From Pleurodeles waltl (taxonomy: Eukaryota; Chordata; Amphibia; Caudata; Salamandridae): a stretch of DNA of 64,000 bases. The notes beneath the pieces are model-generated. The model was not told the origin of the DNA and did no database searches. It saw nothing but the letters and a program-made list of their open reading frames with translations. The DNA lies in assembly GCF_031143425.1 (NCBI RefSeq), contig NC_090437.1, positions 1,176,424,863-1,176,488,862 of the forward strand. Reading direction: 5' to 3'. Position 1 is the first letter of the stretch; each line of letters starts with the position of its first letter. This document shows positions 21,832-33,080 of the stretch, in pieces. The translations under genes were made by a program, and so were the position numbers.

Positions 21832-24800
21832 CTATTGCTGAGTACTCAAGGAGACATCCTGCCCTGTGTCTTCATGCTCAGCAATACTTGTAACCATCTC
21901 TTGCCATGTCAGTATAGTCCCCTCAAGGTGTTCATCTCTCCTAACCTGCCTTAAGTGTATTTCTTCTGCCAACGCCCATTCCTTGACGTCTGTACACCAT
22001 GTTTGTATGCTTGGCCCCCATGCACTCATCCAAGTAATCGCCACCCTTTGCCTGGCCAACTCCGGTGCCAAATGCACAAATTTCCATTCCATTTTTTTGC
22101 CTTTTTTTCTCTTAACATCCCCCAAAAGGCAGTGCATAGGAGTTTGTTCAACTCTCACCGCCCCCACTTCTCCTAAAGTTTGGACCACTGCCTCCCAGAA
22201 AGTTTGTACTATGTGACAGTCCCAAGCTAAGTGTAAGAAAGTTGCTGGTCACGCATTGCAGCGGGGGCATCCGCCATCTCTGCTAGGATCGATTCTGTGG
22301 AGGAAGGCCGGAGTGACATACGTACAATGTATATAGTTAAAATGTATCAGCTTGAATCTGGCATTACAGGTCCCCCGACGGAGCAAAGCACACAATGCCT
22401 TCCACTGCTCCTCCCCCAATGGCTTAGTCAGGTCTCCATCCCATGCCACACGTGCTCGCAAAACAGGCTTGGGTGTATCTGCTATCATGGCTTTATATAT
22501 GTGTGATATAAGATGACTTCCCATCCCCCCATATTCCAGGAGCAGCCGAAGCAGGACTGATGAGGGCGGGGCCTCCGGGTGAGTGGGCCATATCTCTTGG
22601 GTTATATGAAGGATGCTGGCATATGTTAAGAACTGTCCTTGATTCAACCCGAAAGTATCCTGTGCCACCTCGAATGTGAAAAAGGTATCATGGGGCTAGA
22701 GGTCTGCAAGAGTCAAGAACCCAGCCTCCTGCCAAAGTTGAGGATCCAGCGTGGCGGCCAAGTGTCTGTATACCGGAAGCTCCCAGAACTCCAAGTCCCG
22801 TGCAAAGGGCGTGCGCCGCATGATTACTTTTACCACCCGCATCCCGAACTTTGCTGTGTGTTGCATTAGGTATGGAAGTGATTGTTCCCCTCTATTCCCC
22901 GCTTGCAGCAGCTGTGTCAGGGTTTCGAACCGGGTATCATCCCTTTGTAGGGTTTTTTCCCAGTTATCACCCTCCGTTGATCAAAGCCTGCGTATTGTAA
23001 CTGGGAGGCTAAATAATAGTACTCCAAATTAGGTAATGCCAGCCCCCCCTCCTCGAGGTGGAGCTGAAGAGTCTCCTGATTTACCCTGCAGCGACCCCCC
23101 ACCCACACCAGGGACACCAGCAATGAGTGGAGACGTTTAAAGACCGAGCAAGGGAGTGTATCAAGCGAATTTTGCAAGGTGTACAAGCATTGAGGTAAAA
23201 ATACCATCTTTGCAATCACGACTCGTCCCATTATTGATAGTGGGAGGGAGTTCCAAAAGCGCACCGAACTCTCCACGCCCGAGAACACCCTTTCAATGTT
23301 GAGCTGATTCCGACACTGAGGCGTGTGGGCCACTATTATCCAGAGATATCAGAAATGGTCAGTCTCCCATCGCAGGGGCATGGTCGGCAGCACTACTGGT
23401 GGGATGCGCTTTAAATTCCCCAGAGGGAATATCAGAGACTTGTTTTCATTGATTCATAGCCGAGACAAATGCCCAAAGGTCACTAGCTCCTGCATCAAGA
23501 CATCCCTCAGATAAAAAAGTGTATCATCGGCATTGAGCGATAGCAGGTGGCATTTCCCACCGAGCCAAATACCCCACCTCTCCATTTCCCACCTAAGCTT
23601 GCATGCTAAGGGCGCCAGGGCCATTGCAAAGAGCAGTGGCGACAAAGGACACCCCTGCCGGGTCTCCTTCTGTATCCTGAGACTGTCTGAGCACTGTCCC
23701 CCATTCTGACCCTCGCCGACGGTTCGGTGTATAGGATTTCGATCCACCACTGAAATTGAGGTCCCACCCCAAAGGCATCCAGGACCCGGTGGAGGTACGC
23801 CCAGTTAACTGTGTCAAACGCTTTGGCTATATCTACCAATACCAGTGGTAAGTCCTCATCACTGTCCTCAACCCCATGAAGGACATGCATAAGCCTATAT
23901 GAATTCACAGTGGTATTTCGCCCCGGTATGAAGCCACAATGGTCCGAATGGACCAAATGAGTCACCTCGTTAGCAAGTCGCACTGCCAGGATTTTAGACA
24001 GGATCTTTACGTTGAGGTTAATCATTGTGGTCGGGCGGGAAGTCGCCGGATCGGAGGCCACCGTCCCCGATTTAGGGATCATTGCTATGAGGCCTTCCTG
24101 CATCGAGTCTGGCAACATCTTGGCATTGAACGCCTCATTGTATACAGCCAATAGCCGTGGAGTGAGTAACATCGCAAATGTCTGATAGAATTCTCCTGTG
24201 AATCCGTCTGATTTATTTAATGGCCACCATCAGTTCCTCCAGAGTGAAGTCTGCTTCCAGCGTCCCCACTCCTGCTTCACTCAACTGGGGGAGATGCACC
24301 TCCGTCAGATATTCCCCTAATCTATCTATGTTTGGGTCTCCAGGGTTCTCGTATACTCCCTCCAGGTGATCCCTAAATATTGTGACTATATCATGTTCTC
24401 TGTTCGCTTCTCCACAAAGGGCATTCGTCAGGTGGAGTGCTAAAGTGCATGGCTGTTCCTGCCGGAGGATCTATGCAAGGAGTTTCCCGGAGCCATCACC
24501 CTCACGGTGCAGGAATTGTCAATATGATTTTAAAGTGTAATGCTCCAGCCCGTCTCTGGTTTCAATCATCTAACGTAGCAGGTTAACTTCCTCCCCTTGA
24601 GTGGTAGGCCCGTGCTGCACCCTGCTGGGATGCTTCCAGGACATCTTCTCTATCAGTCAGTTCTGCCTTGAGACTCTTCCGCACTCCACATGTAAACCCC
24701 ATACAACCTCCCCGAAGCACTGTCTTACATGCTTCCCATTCTGTCGCGCAGCTGTGCGTGGACTTCCAATATGTTCCATGTATTCTGTTAGTAATTGTGT

Positions 24801-25590
24801 CAGTGTGTCTCTTCCCACCAGATCCTGAAGTACCTCAGGAGGGAATCTCCAGCTATAGAGAGTAAGAAAGGGACAGCCCCATTAAATGACACATGCCACA
24901 GGGGTCTGGTCCGACAAATATCATGTAAGGTGAGATACTTGCTGCACCCTAGGCGTGGTATGTTGAGTGAGCAATATGAGATCGAGCCGACTGAAAGCAC
25001 CATGAGTATTCAAGTAACAGGCGTATTCCCTACAGTCTGAGTGGGTGTCCCTCCAAATGTCTGTGAGCCCAAGGTGTGACATTGTGGTCTTCAAATCTGC
25101 AGTCATTCTTGGCTTGGTCCCCTGTCTGGGGGGTGTCTGTCCAAGTTCCTATCTATAATACAATTGAAGTCCCCCACCCAAAAGACATCAGATCCCATGT
25201 GTCTGGACAGCTCACTAGCTATGGCGGGGTAGAATGTGGGGTCATCCGTATTCTGGGCATATGAGTTGAGTATTTCCAATTGGTGACCATCCAAGGTCCC
25301 TCTAAGCAGGATGTATCTGCCTTCTAGATCTGGCTCAATTGAGCGCAGTGCAAAAGGGACCCCCGGGGCCAACCAAATGTGTACTCCCCTAGCAAAAGAT
25401 GAGAAAGTAGATTAGTAGTTCTGCCCCCTCCATTTTTTGCCAGTTTCTGCGCTTTAGCTTCCGTCAGATGAGTTTCTTGGAGGTAGGCTATACTGACTCC
25501 TCAGAGTTTAAGCAATGACATCACCCTGTATCGTTTGGAGTCTGTGCCAAGTCCCCTCACATTCCAAACCTGTTTCTTACTCCATCAAGA
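21832..25590 (-). pseudogene. ORF2: L1 ORF2: endonuclease, reverse transcriptase, C-terminal domain
   Basis: ORF2 nicks target DNA and primes cDNA synthesis. Reading down the minus strand: WNVRGL and LQETHL (about 25,560-25,450), VGDFNCIID of the endonuclease (about 25,160), then a decayed linker. RT follows from 24,172: IPKSGTVASDP, GFIPGRN and LVDIAKAFDTVNW (motif A Asp intact). A shift near 23,700 leads to RQGCPLSPLLFAMAL and LNADDTLFYL, where the family's Tyr in YADD is Asn. Then come NSLPLSIMGRVVIAKM and EEGGLALPNL (23,333-22,917), and the C-terminal CPRC motif at about 22,265, followed by LHLAWDC and an open tail to 21,832. Multiple frameshifts make it non-functional. Confidence 0.85.
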
Positions 25591-26043
25591 CATCCTGCTG
25601 TCTGCTTGCTGTAGCTCTTTGGTCATACCTAAAACCCAGCGTATTATACCAGCATTGCCATACAGTGGTTCATGACCCATCAACCCGGAAAAAATCAGTC
25701 CAGTATGACCGCCTGGCACGCTCATGTTCGTCTCTGCGTTGCTGACTCTGCAGTGCAGCAAACTGGCAAGTCCACTCGTCCAGGACCGTGTCTCTCAGCT
25801 CTCCAGTAGAACAGTCCCTCGGGTTGCCCCATCTGACATCATCTCCAGGTTGGAGCCCCGGCCGCATGGGGCAGGCTCCCCGGAGGGCTCCGGCTCCCAC
25901 GACCGGTACGTCCTCCCCCGCGAGCTGGACTGTGACATGTACATAGTATCATCTTCCCGTGTTTGGATCTCGTGTGTGGTTGACGCTTCTCGCCCGCAGG
26001 GTCCCCCGCCAGGATTGATAGGAGCTCCTGCTGGTCGCTCGTA

Positions 26044-26944
26044 TCATGTCCTTTTCCCTCTCCTGACCTCTCGGCAGCGGCCCGCGGCCCCTGGTACTCC
26101 AATTTCCAACCAGTCCCACACCTCTTGCGACGTCTCGAAGAAGTGTGCCTTGCCATTGTGGATGACTTTCAATTTGGCCGGATATAACAGCATATATGTG
26201 AGCCCCATTGCCTTTAATTCCTGTTTCTCTGCCAAGAAGGATTTGCGCTGTTCCTGCACCTGTTTGGTGTAGTTGGGGAATATGGCAATAGTACAATTTT
26301 CCATATTGCGGTACTTGCTGTTCATGGGTCGCTCTTAGGATGCAGTCTCTATCCCTGCAGTTGAGGACTTTTGCAATGATGGCTCTAGGGGGGGCCCTCG
26401 GAAGGGGCAAAGCCACCAGGGCCCTGTGCGCCCTCTCAATGACAAACAACTCCGTGGGCCTCAGTGATGATCTGATCCACTCTTCCAGAAAACGCTCCGC
26501 CGCGGTCCCCTCCGGTTTCTCTGGGAACCCCAACACCCGAATGTTGCTGCTGCGGGAAATGCCCTCTGCATCCTCCACCCGCCTGCCAAGCTCAGCCACC
26601 TCTGCGTGTACGGAGATCATCTGTTTTTTCAGTGAGGCCACTTTCCCCTGGAGGGACCCTATGTTAGTTTCCGCTGTGTTGACTTTCTTTGAGACTTTGC
26701 AGAGGTCTGTTCTTAGTAAATTAAGATCAATGGATACAGTCTATATCTGTTGTTCCAGCCCTGAGCGGAGACCTTGAATGGTGTATATCAAGTCCACCCT
26801 TGTGGGCTCCACTGTGTCTCCCCCCGGAGGATCGTCATCATTTGTGCCGGCACGCATGGCAAGCCGCTGCGTAGATGGTCTTGGGGTAGAGTATTGTATA
26901 ATGGCCCGTGTTCCAACCGCCTTCGCGGCTTTGTCTTTCCCCAT
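26044..26944 (-). pseudogene. ORF1: L1 ORF1 (RNA-binding, Transposase_22 family)
   Basis: ORF1 packages LINE RNA as a trimer. It starts MGKDKAAKAVGTRA at 26,944 and meets one in-frame TAG at 26,741-26,743, in what looks like the coiled-coil region (heptad-like VASLKKQMISVHAEVAEL). The RRM-type core follows: SSNIRVLGFPEKPEG, FVIERAHRAL and RAIIAKVLNCRDRDCILRA. A frameshift near 26,325 continues into the C-terminal domain, PNYTKQVQEQRKSFLAEKQE, LLYPAKLKVI and HFFETSQEVWDWLE, ending about 26,050. With only one stop and one shift it is fairly well kept. The frame continuing to 25,949 past the shift is a shadow. Confidence 0.85.
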
Positions 26945-29186
26945 CTCCGCACTCTTTATGTACCCCAGCAGTCTCAGGGCGGGTCCCCCGAGGGGAAAAC
27001 GTTCTCCTCCCTCCGCAAATGAGCCTCTTCCTCCTCAGGTTGCTGCTTCGGATGGCCCCCAGTCAACCCGGAGCGGGTGTCACTGAGACCAAATCCTCAG
27101 GGTACACGCGTTGTTGTCAATAGGCCCACCTCCTGGCAGCTCCATCTCTACAAGCCTTAACAGCGCAGAGTCTTAGAGTGGCCAAGTGGGGGTAGGGAGT
27201 TAAGGAAGGGTACAGCGGGGAAGGAGACCTGCAGAAACAAGAATCACAGATACTACACAGAAATATCAATCACAGAACTCTTCGGAATCTGTCAACTATA
27301 AATCCAGCAGTAGCTTGGAACAATAGTAAATCATAGCGCCTTTCATAAGTTTCAAGAAATGAAAGGTTAACACGGTATTTACTCAAAGAAATGTTACTTC
27401 ACCTTTCAAAAACTTTCTAAGATACATGATTTCAGTTTGTGTCCGTATTTTACAATAACCATAATCAAATTATTTCCTTAGCATTTATTCATAACCATTT
27501 AAACCTTTTCTGAATAACCGCGTTTATACAATTTATCTCTGTCACTACCGAGTGACTCAACAAGTAAGCAGCTGAACTTGAAAAGTGACCGCGAGAAAGC
27601 GGTAACGCTGCAACAGCAAAACATTTGCTTAGTTTGTTATAAATTTAAATATTTACAGCTGAGTGCCAAAGATTACTACTTTCTCCAAAAACAAGAATAT
27701 CAACCTTTAAACAGTTTTATCAAATAAGAAAACGGATGATGGAAGCTAGAAACCACCATCCGTCTTACTGCCCTGAGTGTCTGCTACTCACTGCTTCAAA
27801 TGCCTCAACACAGGGAAATCCCAGGTGAACAAGCAGGAACATGGAAACACCCGACTTTAAACAGAAAAGCTCCGGTCCTCACGAGATCCTCAGGATAGTG
27901 AGCAGTGAGAACTGGGCGGGGTCACTTAAATAGACTTGTGCCCCGCCCCCAAGTGCAACACCCAGAGTGCCCAGCCCAAGAAGGCTGCCATAAAGATACT
28001 TGGGAGCAATGCCATGAAATGAAGACAATGCGCGCACAGTGCGCTGCAGCAGCAACTATACTCTGCAAATGGCAGTCTCTGGACCAAGACTGTGTGGTGG
28101 AAACAGTAATGCACGGACTCTGGCATCAGGCGGGCCATAGACCGCGCGGGCAGCCATGGTGTTGACAGCAGGGCCACTGCTCCGAGTCTCCCAGGCTTCA
28201 CCAGATCACCACCCTGAGGAGGTGCTCCACTGCCTTGGGTCCTGACCCCAAGCCGCGGTCAGGCCACAGTCCACCACTCATCCCAGTGCCCTCAGCCCAG
28301 TATGGGCCCGCACCCCCTCTGATGATCTGTCCTCAGAGGGCCCTTTGATGTCTCTTGTGCATGTATAGGGCAAGTGCAACAGTCTCCACCCGGCTTTCTT
28401 TCCCTGGAGTCCTCCACGCTCCTCCTTCCCAGCTCCCTGCCGCCAGTTCTCACCTCCGGACCAGTACTCCACTTCAGGCCAGTGCTCCGTAAAATCAAAG
28501 GTAGGGGGAGTGCCCCCAGGCAGCACAGGACCTCCGTGCAGCACCCCCAGGATCCTTTCGCCACCTGGGGGGGGACCAGGGACTCTGCTCCTGCAGGGCG
28601 CACGACCGCGGCCGCCGAAACAGGCCGCCACTCCCGACAGGGTGGCCCCCCCAAGTGTCAGCCGCCCTGCAGACCACAGAGGCCACCACCGGCCCGTCGG
28701 CCCACCAGCCACACCGGATCTCTCCCACAGCTCACCACACCTCGAAGCGGGCTCCTCCCTCCTCCACTCCGGTGGGCCCTCGGGGCGGCCCACCCACTGG
28801 CCAATCGCTGCTCCGTTCCTCAATGTGCCTGGAGGGGCGGCAGCACCCCAGGTGACCACCACAGTCATCACCCCCTCTGCCCGATATGGCAGGACTAGCA
28901 ACGTCTCGGGAAGCAGGCGCGCCGCAGCTTCCTTCCTCCGCCCTTGGCCGCGGCGTGCCGTATGTTAGCCTTGCAGCTCGTGCGGGCCGCGTAGGCCCCC
29001 GCCACTCCCTAGGGGCCATAGAGAGCTGTCCCCTGGCACGTCAGGTCCACCAGGGTCCCCACTCCACCTGCGCTCAGGATGTGTAGCAGGATGCCAGGAT
29101 TAAGCCAAATTAGTGGAGGATTCCTTTGTGGTAGGGGAGAGCATTCGGGGATAACGTCCTTGCGGCCATCTTGTCAGGCCACGTCC
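26945..29186 (-). other. L1 5' UTR, with AT-rich segment of unknown origin
   Basis: GC-rich sequence from 27,960 to 29,186 has many overlapping open frames on both strands but no domain; these are composition artefacts. The 5' end reads CCTGACAAGATGGCCGC, a typical L1 start. The stretch 27,190-27,960 is AT-rich and unlike its surroundings. It may be a separate insertion, but I found no clear ends. GGGCGGGG and CACTTAAATAG near 27,915-27,930 could be promoter-like. Confidence 0.6.
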
Positions 29187-29200
29187 CGTTCCACCTCCTT
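29187..29200. repeat. Target-site duplication of the L1, right copy
   Basis: CGTTCCACCTCCTT, matching 21,578-21,591 at 13 of 14 positions. Confidence 0.9.
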
Positions 29201-29572
29201 TTAAGGGGAATCCTCCAGGTCATTGCCAAGCAAACAATCTACAGGCATGGTTTGACTCACAGCTACTCTCAAGGCTCCTGAGACCCCCCATTCAAAGGGT
29301 ACCTGTGTCACTCTGCACAGGCACTCTGAGTTGTCTCCCGTAACTACGTTTTGAAGTACATGGGGATCTATCTGCTCTTCAGACACCAGGTGACTTGTCA
29401 CTGTAGTCACACTGGCTCCTGTGTCTCTCAGAGCCTCCACCCTCTGTCCATTGATGGTCACCCACTGCCTGTAGTTCTTAGTGTTCTTAGACACAAGGGT
29501 TCTCAGGACCATCTCACTGTCCCCTAGTGAGACAAGGGTCATCTCAATTGGCTCCCACCCACCTGGAACCAA
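29201..29572 (-). pseudogene. pol: Gypsy aspartic protease
   Basis: The open frame has VEALRDTGASVTTV with the Asp-Thr-Gly active site, then SHLVSEEQIDPHV and the second protease motif VDCLLGNDL. It ends in LEDSP at the L1 insertion point, and the linker to integrase resumes at 21,577. It belongs to the minus-strand Gypsy and matches the protease start of the plus-strand copy closely (there DSGA). Within this stretch no lesion is visible. Confidence 0.85.
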
Positions 29573-30901
29573 CTCCTCCCCAAGCGCTACACTGGCCAGA
29601 CCCTGTGACTGAGCACCAGTGGGTGCCGGTGTCCACTTGGGGCATTTGGCCCCCCCCCCTCACATGGCCCACCTGGTCACATGTATAAAATTTGCTGGAA
29701 GCCCCCTCTGCAAATTTCCCTCTTGAAAACCAGGTCTTCTTTTCAACTTGAGTCTGGGATTCCTTACCCTGGAACTAGGTTGGGGCCATTTAAAGAACTC
29801 CCCTTGTTAACCCTTACCCCCTTATTCTTCTGAGAGGGACCCTGCCCACCCTTGGCGTGATCTCCCCCATACCTCCTCTGGACCCTGGTGCTTTCCCAAC
29901 TGTCTGCTTACTGTGCAAGCTTTTTGCTGGTCAGTCATCTTGCTGTCAATCAGGTGTTGGCGCAGCTCTGGAAAACAAAGACTATACATATGCTCCCAAG
30001 CAATCAAATTGTACAGCCCCTCAAAAGTTGTTACCTTACTGCCCTTTACCCAACCATCCAGTGACCTGCAAAAAGAGTCAACACATTGTTACCATGTTTG
30101 GGATTCCTTCTTTTTGTTGGACCTAAACTTGTCCTTCTACTGCTCAGGGGTGAGACCATACTTTATGAGTAGGGCGTCCTTCATGATAGAGTAAGTGAGC
30201 CCGTGAGGATCCCCTAAGGATGTCAGAGTATCCCTCCCCTCTACCTCAAAGTGCTTTCACAGACCCGCCCCCCCCATATGCTTCAGGGACCATGTTCATG
30301 TTGAGAGCAGACTCATACCCCTTAAACCACATATGTCATCCTCCCTCTTATAAGCCTTCACTAGGTCTTTAGGAATGTGCACCCTCCTCTCAAGCTGCAC
30401 TGTGGTACTGCTGCTACCATCTCTGCTAGGTTGGCTCCTCTGGTCCAGCTCCTTTGAGAACTGAGCTCATGAGCCAAGAGCATCTTTCTCTATTCAACGG
30501 CTAGCCTTATCTCTTCCATCTTAAGCTTCTCTAATTCAAGTGAGTGCGACCTCTCTGCCTGTCTGTCCTGCAACTCTTCAGGAGTCAGACCCTTATATGA
30601 CTCACTGCTACCTGCCCTGGAGACCCTCCCTCCAGGCATAACAGGTACATCCACTACACAACTGTGAGCACTCTGCACCTCCTCATCCTCCTTCTCCTCC
30701 TCCACCTCCACCTCCTTCTCTGTGTGCCTCCTTGGCTGTCACCCAGGCCCTCAGTTCCTTTTGCAGTTCCTCCTTCCCGGTGAAACAGTTAATGGGACAA
30801 GCAAGATCCTTACAGAATTGTTTCAGTTGATCAACTGTGTAACTTTCAAGTTTCCCTAACTCACAAACAGCTCCAGCTGGTGCATCTCCAGATTGAGACA
30901 T
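29573..30901 (-). pseudogene. gag: Gypsy gag of the minus-strand element
   Basis: It starts MSQSGDAPAGAVCELGKLES at 30,901 and reads QLKQFCKDLACPIN and KELRAWVTAKEAHR. An acidic low-complexity stretch follows (GAGGTGGAGG-type repeats, about 30,690-30,720), where the frame shifts. It continues VSRAGSSESYKGLTPEELQD and a coiled-coil LEKLKMEEIRLA. Fragments of the SCAN-like capsid follow (IAWEHMYSLCFPELRQHLID, about 29,925-30,007), then decayed nucleocapsid sequence. The 29,640-29,690 region keeps traces of the zinc knuckle. Several shifts and stops are present. Confidence 0.75.
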
Positions 30902-31114
30902 GATGGCAAGTCAAAAGTGCATAGTTCCAAGTCAGAAAAAAAGAGTTCCCAATGAGAAGTTCAAGAATCAACAAAATGATCACCAAAAATATGTACGCAG
31001 AAAAAAAGTTCAAAAAGAGAAAAAGCAAAAACAAGTATTATGTGGTCTCATAATGGTCAGCGCTGAAAACAGTAGTGTACACGTCATCACTGTATGTCAA
31101 GTACAAATACAAGT

Positions 31115-32157
31115 CCAGGGAAGGCTTATCCTAGAAGCAATGTGTAAAGTATTTGTACCAACACACACAGTAATACAGTGAAAACACTACAAAATGGACA
31201 CTACACAAGTTTAGAAAAATAGGCAATATTTATCTAAATCAAACAAGACCAAAACTACAAAAATCCAACATACACAACTCAAGATATGAATTTTCAAAAG
31301 ACTAAGGGGGTCATTCTGACTTTGGCGGTCGGCGGAGGCCGCCCGCCAAAGTCCCGCCGTCAGAATACCGCTGCGCGGTCAAAATACCGCTGCGGTAATT
31401 CTGAGTTTCCCGCTGGGCTGGCGGGCGACTGCCAGAAGGCCGCCCGCCAGCCCAGCGGGAAAACCCCTTCCATGAGGATGCCGGCTCCGAATGGAGCCGG
31501 CGGAGTGGAAGGGGTGCGACAGGTGCAGTTGCACCCATCGCGATTTTCAGTGTCTGCTTGGCAGACACTGAAAATCTTGGTGGGGCCCTGTTAGGGGGCC
31601 CCTGCAGTGCCCATGCCATTGGCGGCCTGCAGCGCCGCCATGGAGGATTCCCTAGGGCAGCGGGAAACCGGCGGAACACCGCCGGTTTCCCGTTTCTGAC
31701 CGCGGCTGTACCGCCGCGGTCAGAATGCCGATGGATGCACCGCCAGCCTGTTGGCGGTGCATCCGCGGTCCCCGGCCCTGGCGGTAGTCAACCGCCAGGG
31801 TCGGAATGACCCCCTAAGAGTTTTACATCATAGAAACATTGATTTAACACAAAGTACCTCTTTTGCGTCAAAAATAAAGCTGCATGGGCAAGTGTGCGTC
31901 AGAAAAGTCAGTGATGTCTCGATTCCTTACTCGCAAGTGAGAAAGTACATTGTTTTCTTCGCCGGTTGGGATGGAGATGCATCGTTTTTCTCCCGCGCAA
32001 GAGAGCGATGAGTTGATTTCCAGACGGGGCACCTCGGATCCGTTCAAAGTGCCCAGAGAAAAAAAAATAGCAAAAACAGAGTCCAGCACCCAGCAACAAC
32101 CTAGGAAGTAGAGGCAAAAAGTTATGGGAGACCATGCCAATGATGCCAGGTCTAACG
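31115..32157 (-). repeat. 5' LTR of the minus-strand Gypsy, internally deleted, with MITE
   Basis: In element orientation it begins GTTAGACCTGGCATC at 32,157. Compared with the 3' LTR, sequence equivalent to about 13,222-14,757 is absent: CTCGGATCCG at 32,032-32,041 is followed directly by AAAGTGCCCAGAG at 32,046. A 509-bp MITE is inserted at 31,306-31,814. The last ~170 bp near the gag side are not recognisable. Confidence 0.7.
31306..31814 (+). mobile_element. Harbinger-type MITE, 509 bp, TAA target duplication
   Basis: The ends are GGGGGTCATTCTGAC and GTCGGAATGACCCCC (inverted, one mismatch). TAA flanks both sides (31,303-31,305 and 31,815-31,817), as expected for PIF/Harbinger. It is GC-rich with internal palindromes (for example GGCTGGCGGGC / GCCCGCCAGCC at 31,417-31,452). 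The open frames inside on both strands reflect the palindromes and are not genes. Confidence 0.9.
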
Positions 32158-32192
32158 GCGGTCCTCGGACTGCCAAACTCGTAATAGGGCCA
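32158..32192 (-). mobile_element. Harbinger-TIR MITE, right part
   Basis: GGCGGTCC..GACTGCCAAACTCGTAATAGGGCC is the inverted end expected for the MITE whose left part is at 10,147-10,679. The GGCGG at its start repeats the last bases before the Gypsy LTR at 10,680. Confidence 0.7.
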
Positions 32193-33080
32193 TAGATCTA
32201 CATTTTGTTTTCCCACTTCTGCTAGCTAGTAATTAGCATTTCAGTGGGCAAGAATCAGATGTGAACCTGCACCCAGGAAAGGGACAAAAGTCTTTGGGTG
32301 TGAGGAGGTATTGTTGTGCTCCTGACAGCATGGTCTGTGGGCTTGGCCCAAGGGCTTGATTAACTTTAAAGAGGTCTACCCTCTCACAAGCAGATATAGC
32401 TAACACTCAGGACTGGGGCCTGCACCCTGTCAGGCTGTCCACCATCACAGTGGACCCTTTGTTGACATTACAGTGTCAGATCCTGCTGGAGTGGTAGGAG
32501 CTGATTGATGGGTCTACAATGTTTGTATAAATCATTTGGGATACTCTTCAAAGGAGGGATACATAATGCACAGACTGTTTATGTTTATGCACTGTCTGGT
32601 TGCTGAAAGCCCGGCTTTGTTCTACCAGACCTGTGTCTCTGAGTTAGTTGGGGTTATAGGAACTGCTTTAAATTGATTTTAGTGTGAGGTGAGGCATGAC
32701 ACTGGGATTGCCGTGGTACGCTCCCCACACCACCCCAGCTCTCAGAGCCCAAGTTTAGTGTTGCCAAAGACTTCAGTCTTTTCTTAAAAATACCCTGTGT
32801 GGGTAGGGTGATCCCCGGAAACCTTTTCCCCATTGCCTAGGGCATCTTCAAAGATTATTCCCACCCATAGTTAATGCCAGGAACAAATGTAGCATCTCCT
32901 CACACCCACTTCAGAACACTCCTGGACTTGTAGAAGATCAGAAGGGGAGAGAACGTGCTGTGTGAGTCCTGATAAGAGCCTAGAAGACTGGACCTGCTCT
33001 CCATCTTGTATCCAAAGACAAATATGTGGACTCCAAGGGTCATGTGGTTGACCTATTGTTAAATCTACAGGCACTGACAG
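32193..33080 (+). repeat. Probable continuation of the outer LTR
   Basis: No coding region. It follows the MITE end directly, so it should be the continuation of the sequence interrupted at 10,146. It has LTR-like features: a TATAAATCATTTGGG block (about 32,526) and a transcript-leader-like region near 32,890-33,010. Membership in the same LTR as 9,262-10,146 is an inference from position and general LTR character. Confidence 0.45.

Larger units (their letters stand above)
21592..29186 (-). mobile_element. L1-type LINE (-), near full length, 7.6 kb
   Basis: Minus-strand order is: GC-rich 5' UTR (29,186-26,945), ORF1, ORF2 with endonuclease, RT and C-terminal Cys motif, and a 3' end with an A8 tail (T-run 21,593-21,600). 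It is bounded by 14-bp target-site duplications, and the Gypsy protease-integrase reading frame continues directly across the site. The insertion is complete at the 5' end, which is uncommon for LINEs. Both ORFs contain frameshifts and stops. Confidence 0.9.
10680..32157 (-). mobile_element. Gmr1-like Gypsy LTR retrotransposon (-), heavily nested
   Basis: Read on the minus strand it runs: 5' LTR (32,157-31,115), gag (30,901-29,573), protease (29,572-29,201), integrase N-terminal half (21,577-20,806), integrase C-terminal half (16,975-16,187), reverse transcriptase (16,179-15,229), RNase H (to about 14,930) and 3' LTR (14,868-10,680). Integrase lies upstream of reverse transcriptase, the reverse of normal Ty3/Gypsy order and characteristic of the Gmr1 group. 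GGCGG lies just outside both ends (10,674-10,678 and 32,158-32,162) and is the likely 5-bp target duplication. Four later insertions account for most of its 21.5 kb span. Confidence 0.8.

Noticed and set aside
28278..28968. Several long overlapping Pro/Arg/Gly-rich frames on both strands
   Set aside because: GC-rich L1 5' UTR with few stop codons; no domain and no start context.
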